Source of the DNA: Rhodopseudomonas palustris
GTDB lineage: Bacteria > Pseudomonadota > Alphaproteobacteria > Rhizobiales > Xanthobacteraceae
Assembly: GCF_034479375.1 (NCBI RefSeq)
Contig: NZ_CP140155.1
Coordinates: 1,240,001 to 1,304,000, forward strand
Reading direction: 5' to 3'
Length of the DNA stretch: 64,000 nt
Shown here: piece after piece, positions 28,684-38,308 of the stretch
Layout of the letters: each line of letters starts with the position of its first letter
How positions within the stretch are numbered: position 1 is the stretch's first letter
The notes under the pieces: generated by a model
What the model saw: the letters and a program-made list of their open reading frames with translations, nothing else
What the model was told of the DNA's origin: nothing
Databases searched by the model: none
Program-made: the position numbers and the translations under genes

Positions 28684-28703
28684 CCAGACCGCAGAGGGCA
28701 GAC

Positions 28704-29111
28704 ATGGATATTTTCGCAGCCGGTTCGCGGCCGACCCAGCGGGCGCCAAAGGACTATTTCACCGGGACGGTGTGGCAGGACCCGATCGTCTCCGCGCCGG
28801 CCCCGGCGCGGCTGGCGGCAACCCGAGTGGCGTTCGAACCCGGCGCACGGACGGCCTGGCACACCCATCCGCTCGGCCAGACGCTTTACGTCGTCACCGG
28901 CGTCGGTCGGATTCAGACCGAAGGTGGCCCGGTCCGGGAGATCAGGGCCGGCGACGTGGTCTGGATACCGCCCGGCGAAAAGCACTGGCACGGCGCATCG
29001 CCGACCAACGGCATGACTCACATCGCGATGCAGGAGGCGCTCGACGGCAGCTTCGCGACCTGGATGGAACAGGTGACTGACGCGGATTATGCCGTCTTGC
29101 CATCGGCTTAA
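28704..29111 (+). CDS. small cupin-domain protein
   Basis: A 135-residue single-domain cupin. Cupin motif 1 is visible as AWHTHPLGQTLYVVTGVG, with two metal-binding histidines. Motif 2 is GDVVWIPPGEKHWHGA. It resembles the carboxymuconolactone-decarboxylase-associated and TetR-linked cupins found in catabolic operons. The ATG at 28704 is preceded by AGAGGG. It probably forms an operon with the RraA-like gene; its substrate is unknown. Confidence 0.85.
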   Translation: MDIFAAGSRPTQRAPKDYFTGTVWQDPIVSAPAPARLAATRVAFEPGARTAWHTHPLGQTLYVVTGVGRIQTEGGPVREIRAGDVVWIPPGEKHWHGASPTNGMTHIAMQEALDGSFATWMEQVTDADYAVLPSA

Positions 29112-29135
29112 TTGGAACTTCTGAACTGGCGGGAA

Positions 29136-29152
29136 AGCGCCGTTAAGGCGCT
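29136..29152. terminator. weak stem-loop between cupin and DUF2147 genes
   Basis: AGCGCC (29136-29141) and GGCGCT (29147-29152) form a 6-bp stem with a 5-nt loop between convergent genes. There is no T-run, so termination here is only suggested. Confidence 0.3.
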
Positions 29153-29208
29153 AACGGGAATTGGTAGGGATCTGAGATTTCAGATCAGGATTGTGCGCCA
29201 ACTATCAG

Positions 29209-30057
29209 TCATTCTACGCGACTCCATACTTGGCCGCCGCAGAACATGCCGCCGAAAGCGCAGCCCCGCACCTTCAGTCGGTCCGAGCCGTTGAGGGCGA
29301 TAGTGGAGTCATATCGGCTGCCCGATTTCGGATCGTAGATCCGGCCGCTCCATTTGTTGTCGCCGCCCGGCTTCATGTTGATCAGGATCTTTTCGCCGTT
29401 CTGGTTCGACCTGGCGTCGACCGAGTAGCCGCACAGATGCGGGCCGCACTGCTCGATCCGAATCTTGCCCTCTCTTTCCTCCGTCAGCCAGACGCCAAGG
29501 GGCGACGGCTTGTCGACCACAGGCGCGGTCTGGTTTTGCGCGGGAACCGACGGCGGCACGGCGGCGACCACCGGGGCAGGCGGTTGCGTCTGCGGGCTTT
29601 CGGCAGAAGCCGCAGGTGCCGCTGCTGGCGGCTCCGGAGCCCGGTTCGCGGTGGTTGCTGGCGCGGCGGTCGCCGGATCGCTTGTGGTCGCTGCGGGAAC
29701 GTGCGGGGGCGGCGCCGCGACCTTGGGCGCCGTGCTGGTCGGTTCCTTCGGATCGACGCCGGCGGCGGTGTCCTTCGGCTCGGGCTGGGCGAGCGGCTTG
29801 CGGGACTGCTGGGCCGGCTTCCGGCCGTCGCGGAGGTCGTCGCCCGCATCCTCCTGTTCGGCCCGGGAACGCTTGGCGCGCTTCGGTCTGGATTCGTAGA
29901 CGCCGGGAATCGAGACGGAGACGCAGGACGCGTCGTCGCAATCCCGCGGCTTCTCGATCCGGATCGTGCGTCCGCCGATGTCGAACGAATAGGTGTCGCC
30001 GGCTTGGGCCACGGTGCTCGTCACCATCAGCGCCGCCAGCGCGATGAACCTCTTCAT
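29209..30057 (-). CDS. secreted DUF2147 protein with long Pro/Ala-rich linker
   Basis: A 282-residue exported protein. Residues 1-19 form a signal peptide (MKRFIALAALMVTSTVAQAG). A short N-terminal region with two cysteines (CDDASC) is followed by a low-complexity Pro/Ala/Thr linker of about 120 residues. A C-terminal DUF2147 domain (about 190-282) begins PLGVWLTEEREGKIRIEQCG and ends GGMFCGGQVWSRVE. The domain is a beta-barrel-like lipocalin-type module of unknown function. The ATG at 30057 has AGGAGG upstream. Most DUF2147 proteins are about 120-140 residues, so the N-terminal extension is unusual. Confidence 0.8.
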   Translation of the reverse strand: MKRFIALAALMVTSTVAQAGDTYSFDIGGRTIRIEKPRDCDDASCVSVSIPGVYESRPKRAKRSRAEQEDAGDDLRDGRKPAQQSRKPLAQPEPKDTAAGVDPKEPTSTAPKVAAPPPHVPAATTSDPATAAPATTANRAPEPPAAAPAASAESPQTQPPAPVVAAVPPSVPAQNQTAPVVDKPSPLGVWLTEEREGKIRIEQCGPHLCGYSVDARSNQNGEKILINMKPGGDNKWSGRIYDPKSGSRYDSTIALNGSDRLKVRGCAFGGMFCGGQVWSRVE

Positions 30058-30379
30058 GACTTCCTCCTGGACTCGCGTGGTGCGCATGCCAGTCTGCACC
30101 CGGACGAAGCTTTTCAGCGTGAGCCAGGTCACGCATTGAAGATGAGACGCCGGCATCCGGCTAAGGTTCAAGCACGGGGCGGCGGCCGGAGCCGGGCGGG
30201 GGCGGCGAGACCGAGGCGCTACGCCTTGCGTTATCGGGGAATCCGGCTATAACCCGCGCCATCTCACACGGAAGCATGGCTTAATCGCCGTCCGGTGGCA
30301 CCGGGCCGGAAGGCAGGATTGTCCTGTCCCAACGCTCGTTGCTCACACGCTTCCGGAGGAACAACCGGAGAATAAACCT
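30058..30379. other. divergent intergenic region between DUF2147 gene and rpsB
   Basis: A 322-bp gap without a convincing gene. It must carry the promoters of both divergent genes. The rpsB-proximal half holds a likely promoter (30226-30253) and an untranslated leader of roughly 120 nt containing short inverted repeats. In E. coli the rpsB-tsf leader is a target of feedback by S2; whether this leader works the same way cannot be seen here. Confidence 0.6.
30226..30253 (+). promoter_or_regulatory. candidate promoter of rpsB-tsf
   Basis: TTGCGT (30226-30231) and TATAAC (30248-30253) are separated by 16 bp, about 127 bp upstream of rpsB. This is the best sigma-70-like match in the gap. Confidence 0.45.
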
Positions 30380-31378
30380 ATGGCACTTCCCGAATTCTCT
30401 ATGCGTCAGCTGCTCGAAGCCGGCGTCCACTTTGGTCACCAGTCGCACCGCTGGAATCCGAAAATGGCCGAGTACATTTTCGGCGCCCGCAACAACATCC
30501 ACATCATCGACCTCGCGCAGACCGTGCCGTTGATGCACCGCGCGCTGCAGGCGATCAGCGACACCGTCGCCAAGGGCGGCCGCGTGCTGTTCGTCGGCAC
30601 CAAGCGGCAGGCCCAGGACGCCGTCGCCGACGCCGCCAAGCGGTCGGCGCAGTATTTCGTCAATTCGCGTTGGCTCGGCGGCACGCTGACCAACTGGAAG
30701 ACGATCTCCGGTTCGATCAAGCGGCTGCGTCATCTCGACGACGTGCTGAACTCGGGCGACGCCAACGCCTACACCAAGAAGGAGCGGCTGACGCTGCAGC
30801 GCGAGCGCGACAAGCTCGACCGCTCGCTCGGCGGCATCAAGGACATGGGCGGCCTGCCGGACCTGATCTTCGTGATCGACACCAACAAGGAAGACATCGC
30901 GATCCAGGAAGCCCAGCGCCTCGGCATCCCGGTCGCGGCGATCGTCGATACCAATTGCGACCCGAAGGGCATCACCTATCTGGTGCCCGGCAATGACGAC
31001 GCCGGCCGCGCCATCGCGCTGTATTGCGACCTGATCGCCCGCGCGGTGATCGACGGCATCTCGCGCGCGCAGGGCGATTCCGGCATCGACATCGGCGCCT
31101 CGTCGCGTCCGCTGCGCGAGGACCTGCCGGTCGTGCAGGCCACCGCCGGCTTCCAGGGACTCTCGGGTCCGCGCGGCACGCCTGACGACCTCAAGAAGCT
31201 CGCCGGCGTGTCCGGCGACATCGAGAAGAAGTTCAACGACCTCGGCATTTTCCACTACTGGCAGCTCGCCGAGCTCAACTCCGATACCGCGCATCAGATC
31301 GGCGAAGAAGTCGGTCTGCCGGGTCGCGTCGATGGCTGGGTCGCCCAGGCCAAGGGGCTGACCGCCGAGGCGGAATAG
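30380..31378 (+). CDS. rpsB: 30S ribosomal protein S2
   Basis: A structural protein of the small ribosomal subunit. The 332-residue product starts [20 protein letters not shown] and has [12 protein letters not shown] and [15 protein letters not shown], all standard for S2. It is about 90 residues longer than E. coli S2; the C-terminal extension (about 240-332) with [20 protein letters not shown] is common in alphaproteobacteria. First gene of the rpsB-tsf-pyrH-frr series, followed by a strong hairpin before tsf. Confidence 0.97.
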   Translation: MALPEFSMRQLLEAGVHFGHQSHRWNPKMAEYIFGARNNIHIIDLAQTVPLMHRALQAISDTVAKGGRVLFVGTKRQAQDAVADAAKRSAQYFVNSRWLGGTLTNWKTISGSIKRLRHLDDVLNSGDANAYTKKERLTLQRERDKLDRSLGGIKDMGGLPDLIFVIDTNKEDIAIQEAQRLGIPVAAIVDTNCDPKGITYLVPGNDDAGRAIALYCDLIARAVIDGISRAQGDSGIDIGASSRPLREDLPVVQATAGFQGLSGPRGTPDDLKKLAGVSGDIEKKFNDLGIFHYWQLAELNSDTAHQIGEEVGLPGRVDGWVAQAKGLTAEAE

Positions 31379-31386
31379 CGCGAGCC

Positions 31387-31413
31387 GTTGCGGCCGGGAC
31401 GTCCGGCCGCAAC
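31387..31413 (+). terminator. stem-loop between rpsB and tsf
   Basis: GTTGCGGCCGG (31387-31397) pairs perfectly with CCGGCCGCAAC (31403-31413) around a 5-nt loop. No T-run follows, so this may be a partial terminator or an mRNA-processing/stability element adjusting S2 against EF-Ts output. Confidence 0.55.
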
Positions 31414-31504
31414 GTTCCGTCGTCAAAATCTGCAATGAAATTCCTGATCGCGTGCCGCGGGCTCCTGCCACGCGTCGCGCCCTGACAGGCAAAGGACTAC
31501 GAGC

Positions 31505-32431
31505 ATGGCAACGATTACTGCAGCGATGGTCAAGGAGCTGCGCGAAACCACCGGCGTCGGCATGATGGACTGCAAGCAGGCGCTCGCCGAGAACGACGGC
31601 AACATGGATGCCGCGGTCGACTGGCTGCGCAAGAAGGGCCTGTCGAAGGCCGCCAAGAAGGCCGGCCGCGTCGCCGCCGAGGGCCTGATCGGCGCCCTGA
31701 CCGACGGCGTCAAGGGCGTCGTCATCGAAGTCAATTCCGAGACCGATTTCGTCGCGCGCAACGAGCAGTTCCAGGGCCTGGTCAAGATGATCGCCCAGGT
31801 CGCGCTCAAGGTCGGCGCCGACGTCGACAAGATCAACGCCGCGCCGGTCGGCTCCTCGACCGTCGCCGGTGCGATCTCGGACGCGATCGCCACCATCGGC
31901 GAGAACATGACCCTTCGCCGCGCTGCTGCGCTGGAAGTGTCGCAGGGCGTGGTCGCGAGCTACGTCCACGGTGCGGTGATCGACGGCGCCGGCAAGATGG
32001 GCGTGATCGTCGCGCTGGAATCCGCCGGCAAGACCGACGAACTGGCCGCGCTCGGCCGCCAGCTCGCGATGCACGTCGCCGCCGCCAACCCGCAGGCGCT
32101 GGATCCGGCCGGGCTCGACCCGGACGTCGTCCGCCGCGAGCGCGAGGTGATGGCCGACAAGTATCGCCAGCAGGGCAAGCCTGAGAACATGATCGAGAAG
32201 ATCGTCGAGAACGGCCTGAAGACCTACTACAAGGAAGTCTGCCTGCTTGAGCAGGCCTACATCCACGACGAGAAGGGCAAGGCCGTCGGTCAGGCGGTCA
32301 AGGAAGCCGAGGGCAAGATCGGCGCGCCGATCAAGATCACCGGCTTCGTCCGCTACGCGCTCGGCGAAGGCATCGAGAAGCAGACCTCGGACTTCGCGGC
32401 CGAAGTCGCCGCGGTCTCGGGCCAGAAGTAG
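31505..32431 (+). CDS. tsf: translation elongation factor Ts
   Basis: EF-Ts is the nucleotide exchange factor for EF-Tu. The 308-residue protein has the N-terminal UBA-like region and the signature [17 protein letters not shown] (12-28), then [16 protein letters not shown], and the dimerisation/core domains typical of the family. Length is close to the E. coli protein (283). The start ATG follows AAGGACT-type sequence. Adjacent rpsB upstream and pyrH downstream is the nearly universal bacterial order. Confidence 0.97.
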   Translation: MATITAAMVKELRETTGVGMMDCKQALAENDGNMDAAVDWLRKKGLSKAAKKAGRVAAEGLIGALTDGVKGVVIEVNSETDFVARNEQFQGLVKMIAQVALKVGADVDKINAAPVGSSTVAGAISDAIATIGENMTLRRAAALEVSQGVVASYVHGAVIDGAGKMGVIVALESAGKTDELAALGRQLAMHVAAANPQALDPAGLDPDVVRREREVMADKYRQQGKPENMIEKIVENGLKTYYKEVCLLEQAYIHDEKGKAVGQAVKEAEGKIGAPIKITGFVRYALGEGIEKQTSDFAAEVAAVSGQK

Positions 32432-32466
32432 CTTGGGCCAGAAGTAATCGCTTTTCACGTGACCGC

Positions 32467-32488
32467 CTCCCGGCCGCCCGGCCGGGAG
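32467..32488 (+). terminator. stem-loop between tsf and pyrH
   Basis: CTCCCGGCC (32467-32475) pairs with GGCCGGGAG (32480-32488) around 4 nt. No T-run follows. Like the rpsB-tsf hairpin it may partly terminate or mark an mRNA processing point. Confidence 0.5.
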
Positions 32489-32515
32489 TGAATCCACCGG
32501 GGACGCGACCGCATC

Positions 32516-33232
32516 ATGGGTGAGCCGATCTATCGTCGTGTGGTGGTCAAGCTATCGGGCGAGTATTTCGCCGGCCCCCAGCATTACGGCATCGATCAGC
32601 CCACCATCGATCGCGTCGCCGGCGACCTGATCGCGGCGCGCGGCCTCGGCGTCGAGATCGCCGTCGTGGTCGGCGGCGGCAACATCTTCCGTGGCGTCGA
32701 GGTCTCGGCGCGCGGCGTGTCGCGCCCGACCGGCGACACCATGGGTATGCTGGCCACCGTGATGAACTGCCTCGCGCTCGGCGAAGCACTGCGGCGCCAC
32801 GGCCAGGCGGCGAGAACCTTCTCGGCCCTGCTGATGCCCGAAGTCTGCGATCTCTACACTCGCGCGTCCGCGCTCGAGACGCTCGCCGCAGGCGGCATCG
32901 CGCTGCTCGCCGGCGGCACCGGCAATCCGTTCTTCACCACCGACACCACCGCCGTGCTGCGCGCCGCCGAGATCGACGCCGGCGCGGTGCTGAAAGCCAC
33001 CAATGTCGACGGCGTCTATACGGCCGACCCGAAGCGCGATCCGAATGCGAAGCGGTTCGAGCGGCTGACGCATTCGGAAGCGCTCGCCGGCGGCTACAAG
33101 GTCATGGATGCGACGGCTTTCGCGCTTGCCCGCGAGACGTCGCTGCCTATCATCGTGTTCTCCATCGCCGAGCCGGGATCGATCGGCGCCGTGCTGGGCG
33201 GCGCGGGCCGGGCGACTGTCGTCGCGGGTTGA
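32516..33232 (+). CDS. pyrH: UMP kinase
   Basis: PyrH phosphorylates UMP to UDP with ATP, in the pyrimidine nucleotide pathway. The 238-residue protein is of the amino-acid-kinase fold: KLSGEYFAG near the N-terminus, [10 protein letters not shown], and the [20 protein letters not shown] segment with GTP-effector/ATP-binding residues. It is the usual length. It lies between tsf and frr, as in most bacteria. Confidence 0.96.
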   Translation: MGEPIYRRVVVKLSGEYFAGPQHYGIDQPTIDRVAGDLIAARGLGVEIAVVVGGGNIFRGVEVSARGVSRPTGDTMGMLATVMNCLALGEALRRHGQAARTFSALLMPEVCDLYTRASALETLAAGGIALLAGGTGNPFFTTDTTAVLRAAEIDAGAVLKATNVDGVYTADPKRDPNAKRFERLTHSEALAGGYKVMDATAFALARETSLPIIVFSIAEPGSIGAVLGGAGRATVVAG

Positions 33233-33291
33233 GTTTCGCGTGCCGCGAGGCGTCGCGATGAGGATTCAGAATTCGAGAGGGAGTGACTGGC

Positions 33292-33855
33292 ATGCAGTCC
33301 GAAAAGTTCGACATCAATGATTTGAAGCGCCGGATGCAGGGCGCGTCGCAGGCGTTGCAGCACGAACTCGGCGGCCTGCGCACCGGCCGCGCGGCGGCTT
33401 CGATGCTGGAGCCCGTGCAGGTCGATGCCTATGGCACCCACATGCCGCTCAATCAGCTCGCCACCGTCACCGTGCCCGAGCCCCGCTTGCTGTCGGTGCA
33501 GGTGTGGGACAAGTCGATGGTCAGGGCGGTCGAAAAGGCGATCGTCGACTCCAACCTTGGCCTCAGCCCGGCCACCGAGGGCCAGGTGTTGCGGCTGCGG
33601 ATTCCCGAACTCAACCAGGATCGCCGCAAGGAACTGGTGAAGGTCGCGCACAAATACGCCGAGGCCGCCCGCGTCGCGGTCCGCCACGTGCGCCGCGACG
33701 GCCTCGATACGATCAAGAAGCTGGAGAAGGCCCACGAGATCTCCGAGGACGATCAGAAGCGGCTGGATCAGGAAGTGCAGAAGGCGACCGACAGCGCGAT
33801 TTCCGAGATCGATCAGTTGCTCGCGAGCAAGGAAAAGGAAATCCTGACCGTCTAG
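33292..33855 (+). CDS. frr: ribosome recycling factor
   Basis: RRF splits post-termination ribosomes together with EF-G. The 187-residue protein has the family sequence [20 protein letters not shown], the [15 protein letters not shown] segment and the C-terminal helical bundle. I chose the ATG at 33292 because the AGGGAG at 33278-33283 lies 8-9 bases upstream; a GTG at 33283 would overlap that ribosome-binding site. It follows pyrH by 59 bp. Confidence 0.96.
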   Translation: MQSEKFDINDLKRRMQGASQALQHELGGLRTGRAAASMLEPVQVDAYGTHMPLNQLATVTVPEPRLLSVQVWDKSMVRAVEKAIVDSNLGLSPATEGQVLRLRIPELNQDRRKELVKVAHKYAEAARVAVRHVRRDGLDTIKKLEKAHEISEDDQKRLDQEVQKATDSAISEIDQLLASKEKEILTV

Positions 33856-34104
33856 CTTTTTCATCTTGGCGTCGCCGCATGCGCCCGGGTCGGGGTTGCA
33901 GCGGTGGCGCGGAGGCGGTCGGGCAGGGGCCTCGACCGGTCGGAAGCGGGCGAAAATGCATTCGCGGCGGTGAGAGAATCAGGCCTAGTGCCACGATGGC
34001 GGTATCCAGTCTTGTGATCGAAGCTATCATAACTTATTGATCTGGAAATATTTCTGGCAGCGAACGGGTACGTCTTCGCGGGATGACGCTTCGGGAATTG
34101 GCCT

Positions 34105-34863
34105 ATGTCGAAAGCTGCCGCCACCGCGACTGACCGGTCGGATCCTCCCGTCATTCCGGCGCATGTCGCCATCATCATGGACGGTAATGGCCGCTGGGCC
34201 GCGGCGCGCGGCCTGCCGCGGGCCGAGGGGCATCGCCGCGGCGTCGAGGCGCTCCGCCGCGTCGTCCGGGCGGCGAACGAGATCGGCATCCGGTACCTGA
34301 CCATCTTCTCGTTCAGCTCGGAGAACTGGGCCCGGCCGAAAAGCGAGATCGGCGATCTGTTCGGCCTGCTGCGACGCTTCATCCGGAACGACCTGGCGTC
34401 CCTGCACCGCGACGGCGTGCGCGTCCGCGTGATCGGCGAGCGCGACCGGCTCGATCGCGATCTGTGCGCGATGCTCGACGAGGCGCAGGAACTGACCCGC
34501 AACAACACCAAGCTCAATCTGGTGGTCGCCTTCAACTACGGTTCCCGGCAGGAGATCGCCAACGCCGCCCAGCGGCTGGCGCGCGAGGTCGCCGAGGGCA
34601 AGCGCGATCCGGCGACGATCGATATCGAGACGCTGGGCCGCTATCTCGACGCGCCCGACATTCCCGATCCGGACCTGATCATCCGCACCAGCGGAGAGCA
34701 ACGATTGTCGAATTTCCTGATGTGGCAGGCGGCCTACAGTGAACTGGTGTTCGTGCCGATCCATTGGCCGGACTTCGACAAGGCCGCGCTGGAAGGTGCG
34801 ATCGCCGAATATGCCCGGCGCGAGCGTCGTTTCGGCGGCTTGGCCGCGAAAACAGGATCGTGA
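34105..34863 (+). CDS. uppS: undecaprenyl diphosphate synthase
   Basis: UppS (cis-isoprenyl transferase) extends farnesyl diphosphate with isopentenyl diphosphate to the C55 carrier used for peptidoglycan and O-antigen. The 252-residue protein has the catalytic MDGNGRWA motif (Asp26) and the conserved C-terminal [15 protein letters not shown]. The start ATG ([10 protein letters not shown]) follows a 249-bp gap after frr, so a promoter for the envelope part of the cluster may lie there. It overlaps cdsA by the GTGA at 34860-34863. Confidence 0.95.
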   Translation: MSKAAATATDRSDPPVIPAHVAIIMDGNGRWAAARGLPRAEGHRRGVEALRRVVRAANEIGIRYLTIFSFSSENWARPKSEIGDLFGLLRRFIRNDLASLHRDGVRVRVIGERDRLDRDLCAMLDEAQELTRNNTKLNLVVAFNYGSRQEIANAAQRLAREVAEGKRDPATIDIETLGRYLDAPDIPDPDLIIRTSGEQRLSNFLMWQAAYSELVFVPIHWPDFDKAALEGAIAEYARRERRFGGLAAKTGS

Positions 34864-35717
34864 CGCGCGTGAGCCAGGACAACGCGGCGCCGGCGCCGGC
34901 AGCCGAGCAGGGCTCCCGGAACTTCTTGTTGCGTCTCGCCGCTGCGCTCGTGCTGGCGCCGGCTGCGATCGCCATCGCTTATTTCGGCGGCTGGGCATGG
35001 GCCGTGCTCGCGACCGCCGTCGCCATCGGTCTTTTCCTGGAATGGCTGTCGATCGTCGGCGCCGCGCGAGATTTTCGCGTGCTGGTGATCGGCTGCCTGA
35101 CGCTGCTGGTCTGCGGCATCGGGCTGGTGTTCGACAAGCCGGCGCCGGCGATGCTGGCGGCCGTGCTCGGCGTCGGCGGCTTGGCGGTGCTGGGCGATCA
35201 GCCGCGGCGCTGGACCACCTCGGGGCTCGGTTATGCGGCGATCGCGCTGATCGCATCGATCCTGGTGCGACTCGACCCGGACTACGGGTTTCCTGCGCTG
35301 ATCCTGATTTTCCTGATCGTCTGGGGCACCGACATCGGCGGCTATTTTGCCGGCCGCGGCATCGGAGGTCCGAAGCTGTGGCCGCGCGTCAGCCCGAAGA
35401 AGACCTGGGCGGGCGCGATCGGCGGCCTCGTCCTCAGCCTGCTGGTCGGACTCGGCTTCGCCCTGGCCGGATTCGGGAAAATCGTTCCTCTGCTTATCCT
35501 TGCAGCGGTTCTCTCAACTGTTTCCCAGCTCGGCGATTTGTTCGAATCCGCGGTCAAGCGCCAGTTCGGCGTCAAGGATTCCAGCCACATCATCCCTGGC
35601 CATGGCGGGCTGCTCGACCGGCTCGACGGCTATGTCGCGGCGGTGGCGTTCGCCGCTGTGATCGGGCTGACGCGGGAATCGCTGGATGGTATTGGCCGCG
35701 GTCTTATGGTGTGGTGA
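34860..35717 (+). CDS. cdsA: phosphatidate cytidylyltransferase
   Basis: CdsA makes CDP-diacylglycerol from phosphatidate and CTP, the branch point for all phospholipids and the donor used by Pcs. The 285-residue integral membrane protein has about eight helices and the C-terminal signature [12 protein letters not shown] followed by [16 protein letters not shown]. The start is a GTG at 34860 overlapping the uppS stop; a GTG at 34869 is the alternative. Coupled to uppS upstream and 4 bp from dxr downstream. Confidence 0.94.
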   Translation: MTRVSQDNAAPAPAAEQGSRNFLLRLAAALVLAPAAIAIAYFGGWAWAVLATAVAIGLFLEWLSIVGAARDFRVLVIGCLTLLVCGIGLVFDKPAPAMLAAVLGVGGLAVLGDQPRRWTTSGLGYAAIALIASILVRLDPDYGFPALILIFLIVWGTDIGGYFAGRGIGGPKLWPRVSPKKTWAGAIGGLVLSLLVGLGFALAGFGKIVPLLILAAVLSTVSQLGDLFESAVKRQFGVKDSSHIIPGHGGLLDRLDGYVAAVAFAAVIGLTRESLDGIGRGLMVW

Positions 35718-35721
35718 TCCG

Positions 35722-36945
35722 ATGAGTGCAGTCCCATTAAAGAATACCGGCGCCGCGCATGATGGCGTCCGCACCATCAGCGTCCTCGGCGCCACCGGGT
35801 CGATCGGCGACAGCACGATGGACCTGCTGCGCGCCGCCCCGGAAAAGTATCGGGTCGAGGCGCTGACCGGCAACGCCAACGTCGCCGGCCTCGCCAAGCT
35901 GGCGAAGGAGTTCAACGCCAGATTCGTCGCGGTGGCCGATCCGGCCCGGCTCGGCGAGTTGCGCGCTGCACTGGCCGGAACCGACATCGCCTATGGGGCA
36001 GGCGAGAGCGCGGTGATCGAGGCTGCGTCGCGGCCCGCCGACTGGGTGATGGCGGCGATCAGCGGCGCGGCTGGTCTCAAGCCGGCCCTGGCCGCGGTCG
36101 ATCGTGGCGCCACGGTGGCGCTCGCCAACAAGGAGTGTCTGGTCTGCGCCGGGGACTTCTTCATGAGCCGGGCAGTCGCCGCGGGAGCTTGCATCCTGCC
36201 GGCCGACTCCGAACATAACGCGCTATTCCAGGCGCTGGCCTCGGGCAACCGCCACGAACTGACCCGCGTCATCATCACCGCTTCCGGCGGGCCGTTCCGG
36301 ACCTGGTCCGCCGCCGACATCGAGCAGGCGACGCTGGCGCAGGCGCTGAAGCATCCGAACTGGAGCATGGGCCAGAAGATCACCATCGATTCGGCCTCGA
36401 TGATGAACAAGGGCCTCGAGGTGATCGAGGCGTCGTATTTGTTCGCGCTGTCGCCGGACGAGATCGACGTGCTGGTGCATCCGCAGTCGATCGTTCACGG
36501 CATGGTCGAATTCGCCGACCATTCGGTGGTGGCGCAGCTCGGCGCTCCGGACATGCGAATCCCGATCGCGCATTGCCTCGGCTGGCCGGACCGGATCGTC
36601 GGCCGCGCCGCCAGGCTGGACCTCGCCAAGATCGGCCAGTTGACGTTCGAAGCCCCGGATTTCGAACGGTTCCCGGGCCTGCGGCTGGCCTATGACGCGC
36701 TGCGCGCCGGCAACGGCGCGACCACCGTCTACAATGCGGCCAACGAGATCGCGGTCGCCGCCTTCATTGCCCAGAAGATCAGGTTCGGGGCGATCGCCCG
36801 GCTGGTCGAGGACACCCTGAACGGGTGGATCCGCGCCGGCAATCTGGCCCCGCTCAGCAGCGCCGACGATGCCATCGCCGTTGACCATAACGCGCGAAAT
36901 ATGGCCGCCACCCTATTGCCTCAAATTGCCGCAAAGGCATCCTAG
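35722..36945 (+). CDS. dxr: 1-deoxy-D-xylulose 5-phosphate reductoisomerase
   Basis: Dxr converts DXP to methylerythritol phosphate with NADPH, the committed step of the MEP isoprenoid pathway that feeds UppS, ubiquinone, and in phototrophs carotenoids and bacteriochlorophyll. The 407-residue protein has the NADPH motif [14 protein letters not shown], the ASGGPFRTW loop and [20 protein letters not shown] with the metal and substrate ligands. The ATG at 35722 begins [10 protein letters not shown]; the frame is open upstream only inside cdsA. Confidence 0.96.
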   Translation: MSAVPLKNTGAAHDGVRTISVLGATGSIGDSTMDLLRAAPEKYRVEALTGNANVAGLAKLAKEFNARFVAVADPARLGELRAALAGTDIAYGAGESAVIEAASRPADWVMAAISGAAGLKPALAAVDRGATVALANKECLVCAGDFFMSRAVAAGACILPADSEHNALFQALASGNRHELTRVIITASGGPFRTWSAADIEQATLAQALKHPNWSMGQKITIDSASMMNKGLEVIEASYLFALSPDEIDVLVHPQSIVHGMVEFADHSVVAQLGAPDMRIPIAHCLGWPDRIVGRAARLDLAKIGQLTFEAPDFERFPGLRLAYDALRAGNGATTVYNAANEIAVAAFIAQKIRFGAIARLVEDTLNGWIRAGNLAPLSSADDAIAVDHNARNMAATLLPQIAAKAS

Positions 36946-36989
36946 AGCATTGGGGAACAGGGCCGTCGGTTCTGCTTGAGAGGAATGGG

Positions 36990-38141
36990 ATGGCCGATCT
37001 TTTTATGAATGGGTTCAACACGTTGAGCCACGGACTCGTGGGCTACGTGGTGCCCTTTCTGTTTGTGCTGACGATAGTGGTGTTCTTCCACGAACTTGGT
37101 CATTTTCTGGTCGCCCGCTGGAATGGTGTCAGGGTACTGACTTTCTCCCTGGGCTTCGGTCCGGAGATCGCCGGATTCAACGACCGTCACGGAACCCGCT
37201 GGAAACTGTCGGCGATCCCGCTCGGCGGCTATGTGAAGTTCTTCGGCGATGAGAGCGAGGCCAGCACGCCTTCCAGCGAATCGCTGTCGAAGATGAGCGA
37301 GTCGGAGCGCTCGGTCAGCTTCCACCACAAGAAGGTGGGACCGCGCGCGGCTATCGTCGTCGCCGGGCCGGTGGCCAATTTCATCCTGGCGATCGTGCTG
37401 TTCACCTTCCTGTTTTCGGTGTTCGGCGTCCCGAGCACGACGGCCCGGGTCGACAACATCCAGCCGGGAAGTGCGGCCGAGGCGGCCGGCTTCAAGCCGG
37501 GCGACGTCGTCGTCGCGATCGACGGAAGCCCGATTCAGAACTTTCAGGAGATGCAGCGCACCGTCAGCACCGAGGCCGGGCGCCAACTGAATTTCACCGT
37601 TAAGCGCGGTGCCGAGACCGTCGAACTGAAGGCGACTCCGGAGTTTCGCGAGATCAAGGACCGGTTCGGCAACGCCCAGCGTCTCGGCATTCTGGGGATC
37701 AGCCGCTCGACCGCCGCCAATGAGGTGACCACCGAGCGGCCGAGCCCGCCGGCTGCGTTCTGGATGGGAATCAAGGAGACCTGGTTCGTCGTCGATCGGA
37801 CCTTCTCCTATATCGGCGGCCTGTTCGCCGGCCGCGAGGCGGCCGACCAGCTCGGCGGTCCGTTGCGAATCGCTCAGATCTCTGGGCAGGTCGCGACCAT
37901 CGGCTTCACCCCGCTGCTCCATCTGGCGGCGGTGCTGTCGATTTCGATCGGGTTGCTCAACCTGTTTCCGGTGCCGCTGCTCGATGGCGGCCATCTGATG
38001 TTCTACGCCATCGAGGCCGTCCGCGGCCGTCCGCTGTCGGAGCGGGCGCAGGAAATGGGCTTCCGGATAGGGTTGGGACTGGTGCTGATGTTGATGGTTT
38101 TCGCGACCTACAACGACATCCTGCACCTGGCTTCATCGTAG
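36990..38141 (+). CDS. rseP: site-2 zinc metalloprotease RseP
   Basis: RseP cleaves anti-sigma factors and signal-peptide remnants within the inner membrane. The 383-residue protein has the zinc motif HELGH at 34-38 inside the first membrane helix, a PDZ domain (about 130-205, starting near VDNIQPGSAAEAAGFKPGDV), and the C-terminal LDGGH with the third zinc ligand. Only one PDZ domain is clear, whereas E. coli RseP has two. It sits between dxr and bamA, the usual place. Confidence 0.95.
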   Translation: MADLFMNGFNTLSHGLVGYVVPFLFVLTIVVFFHELGHFLVARWNGVRVLTFSLGFGPEIAGFNDRHGTRWKLSAIPLGGYVKFFGDESEASTPSSESLSKMSESERSVSFHHKKVGPRAAIVVAGPVANFILAIVLFTFLFSVFGVPSTTARVDNIQPGSAAEAAGFKPGDVVVAIDGSPIQNFQEMQRTVSTEAGRQLNFTVKRGAETVELKATPEFREIKDRFGNAQRLGILGISRSTAANEVTTERPSPPAAFWMGIKETWFVVDRTFSYIGGLFAGREAADQLGGPLRIAQISGQVATIGFTPLLHLAAVLSISIGLLNLFPVPLLDGGHLMFYAIEAVRGRPLSERAQEMGFRIGLGLVLMLMVFATYNDILHLASS

Positions 38142-38308
38142 CGCGGAACCTGAACGTGGCCGATGGGCAACGTATTGGAACGAAATTGAAATCGCACTGC
38201 GAATGGACGTTTGCCGGCTCGGCAAAATTGTCTACAAGCAAGGCAAGTTGGGGATTCTGCCGGCGTGGGGCTGCGCGTTGGCACTGGAATGACAAGGGCG
38301 CGTTGCGC

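Noticed and set aside
33856..34104. 249-bp gap before uppS considered for a tRNA or small RNA
   Set aside because: No cloverleaf pattern or strong hairpin with a T-run could be found by eye; only a promoter is expected here.
38156..38308. Upstream GTG extension of bamA
   Set aside because: It adds 51 residues with no conservation before a clear signal peptide beginning at the ATG at 38309.
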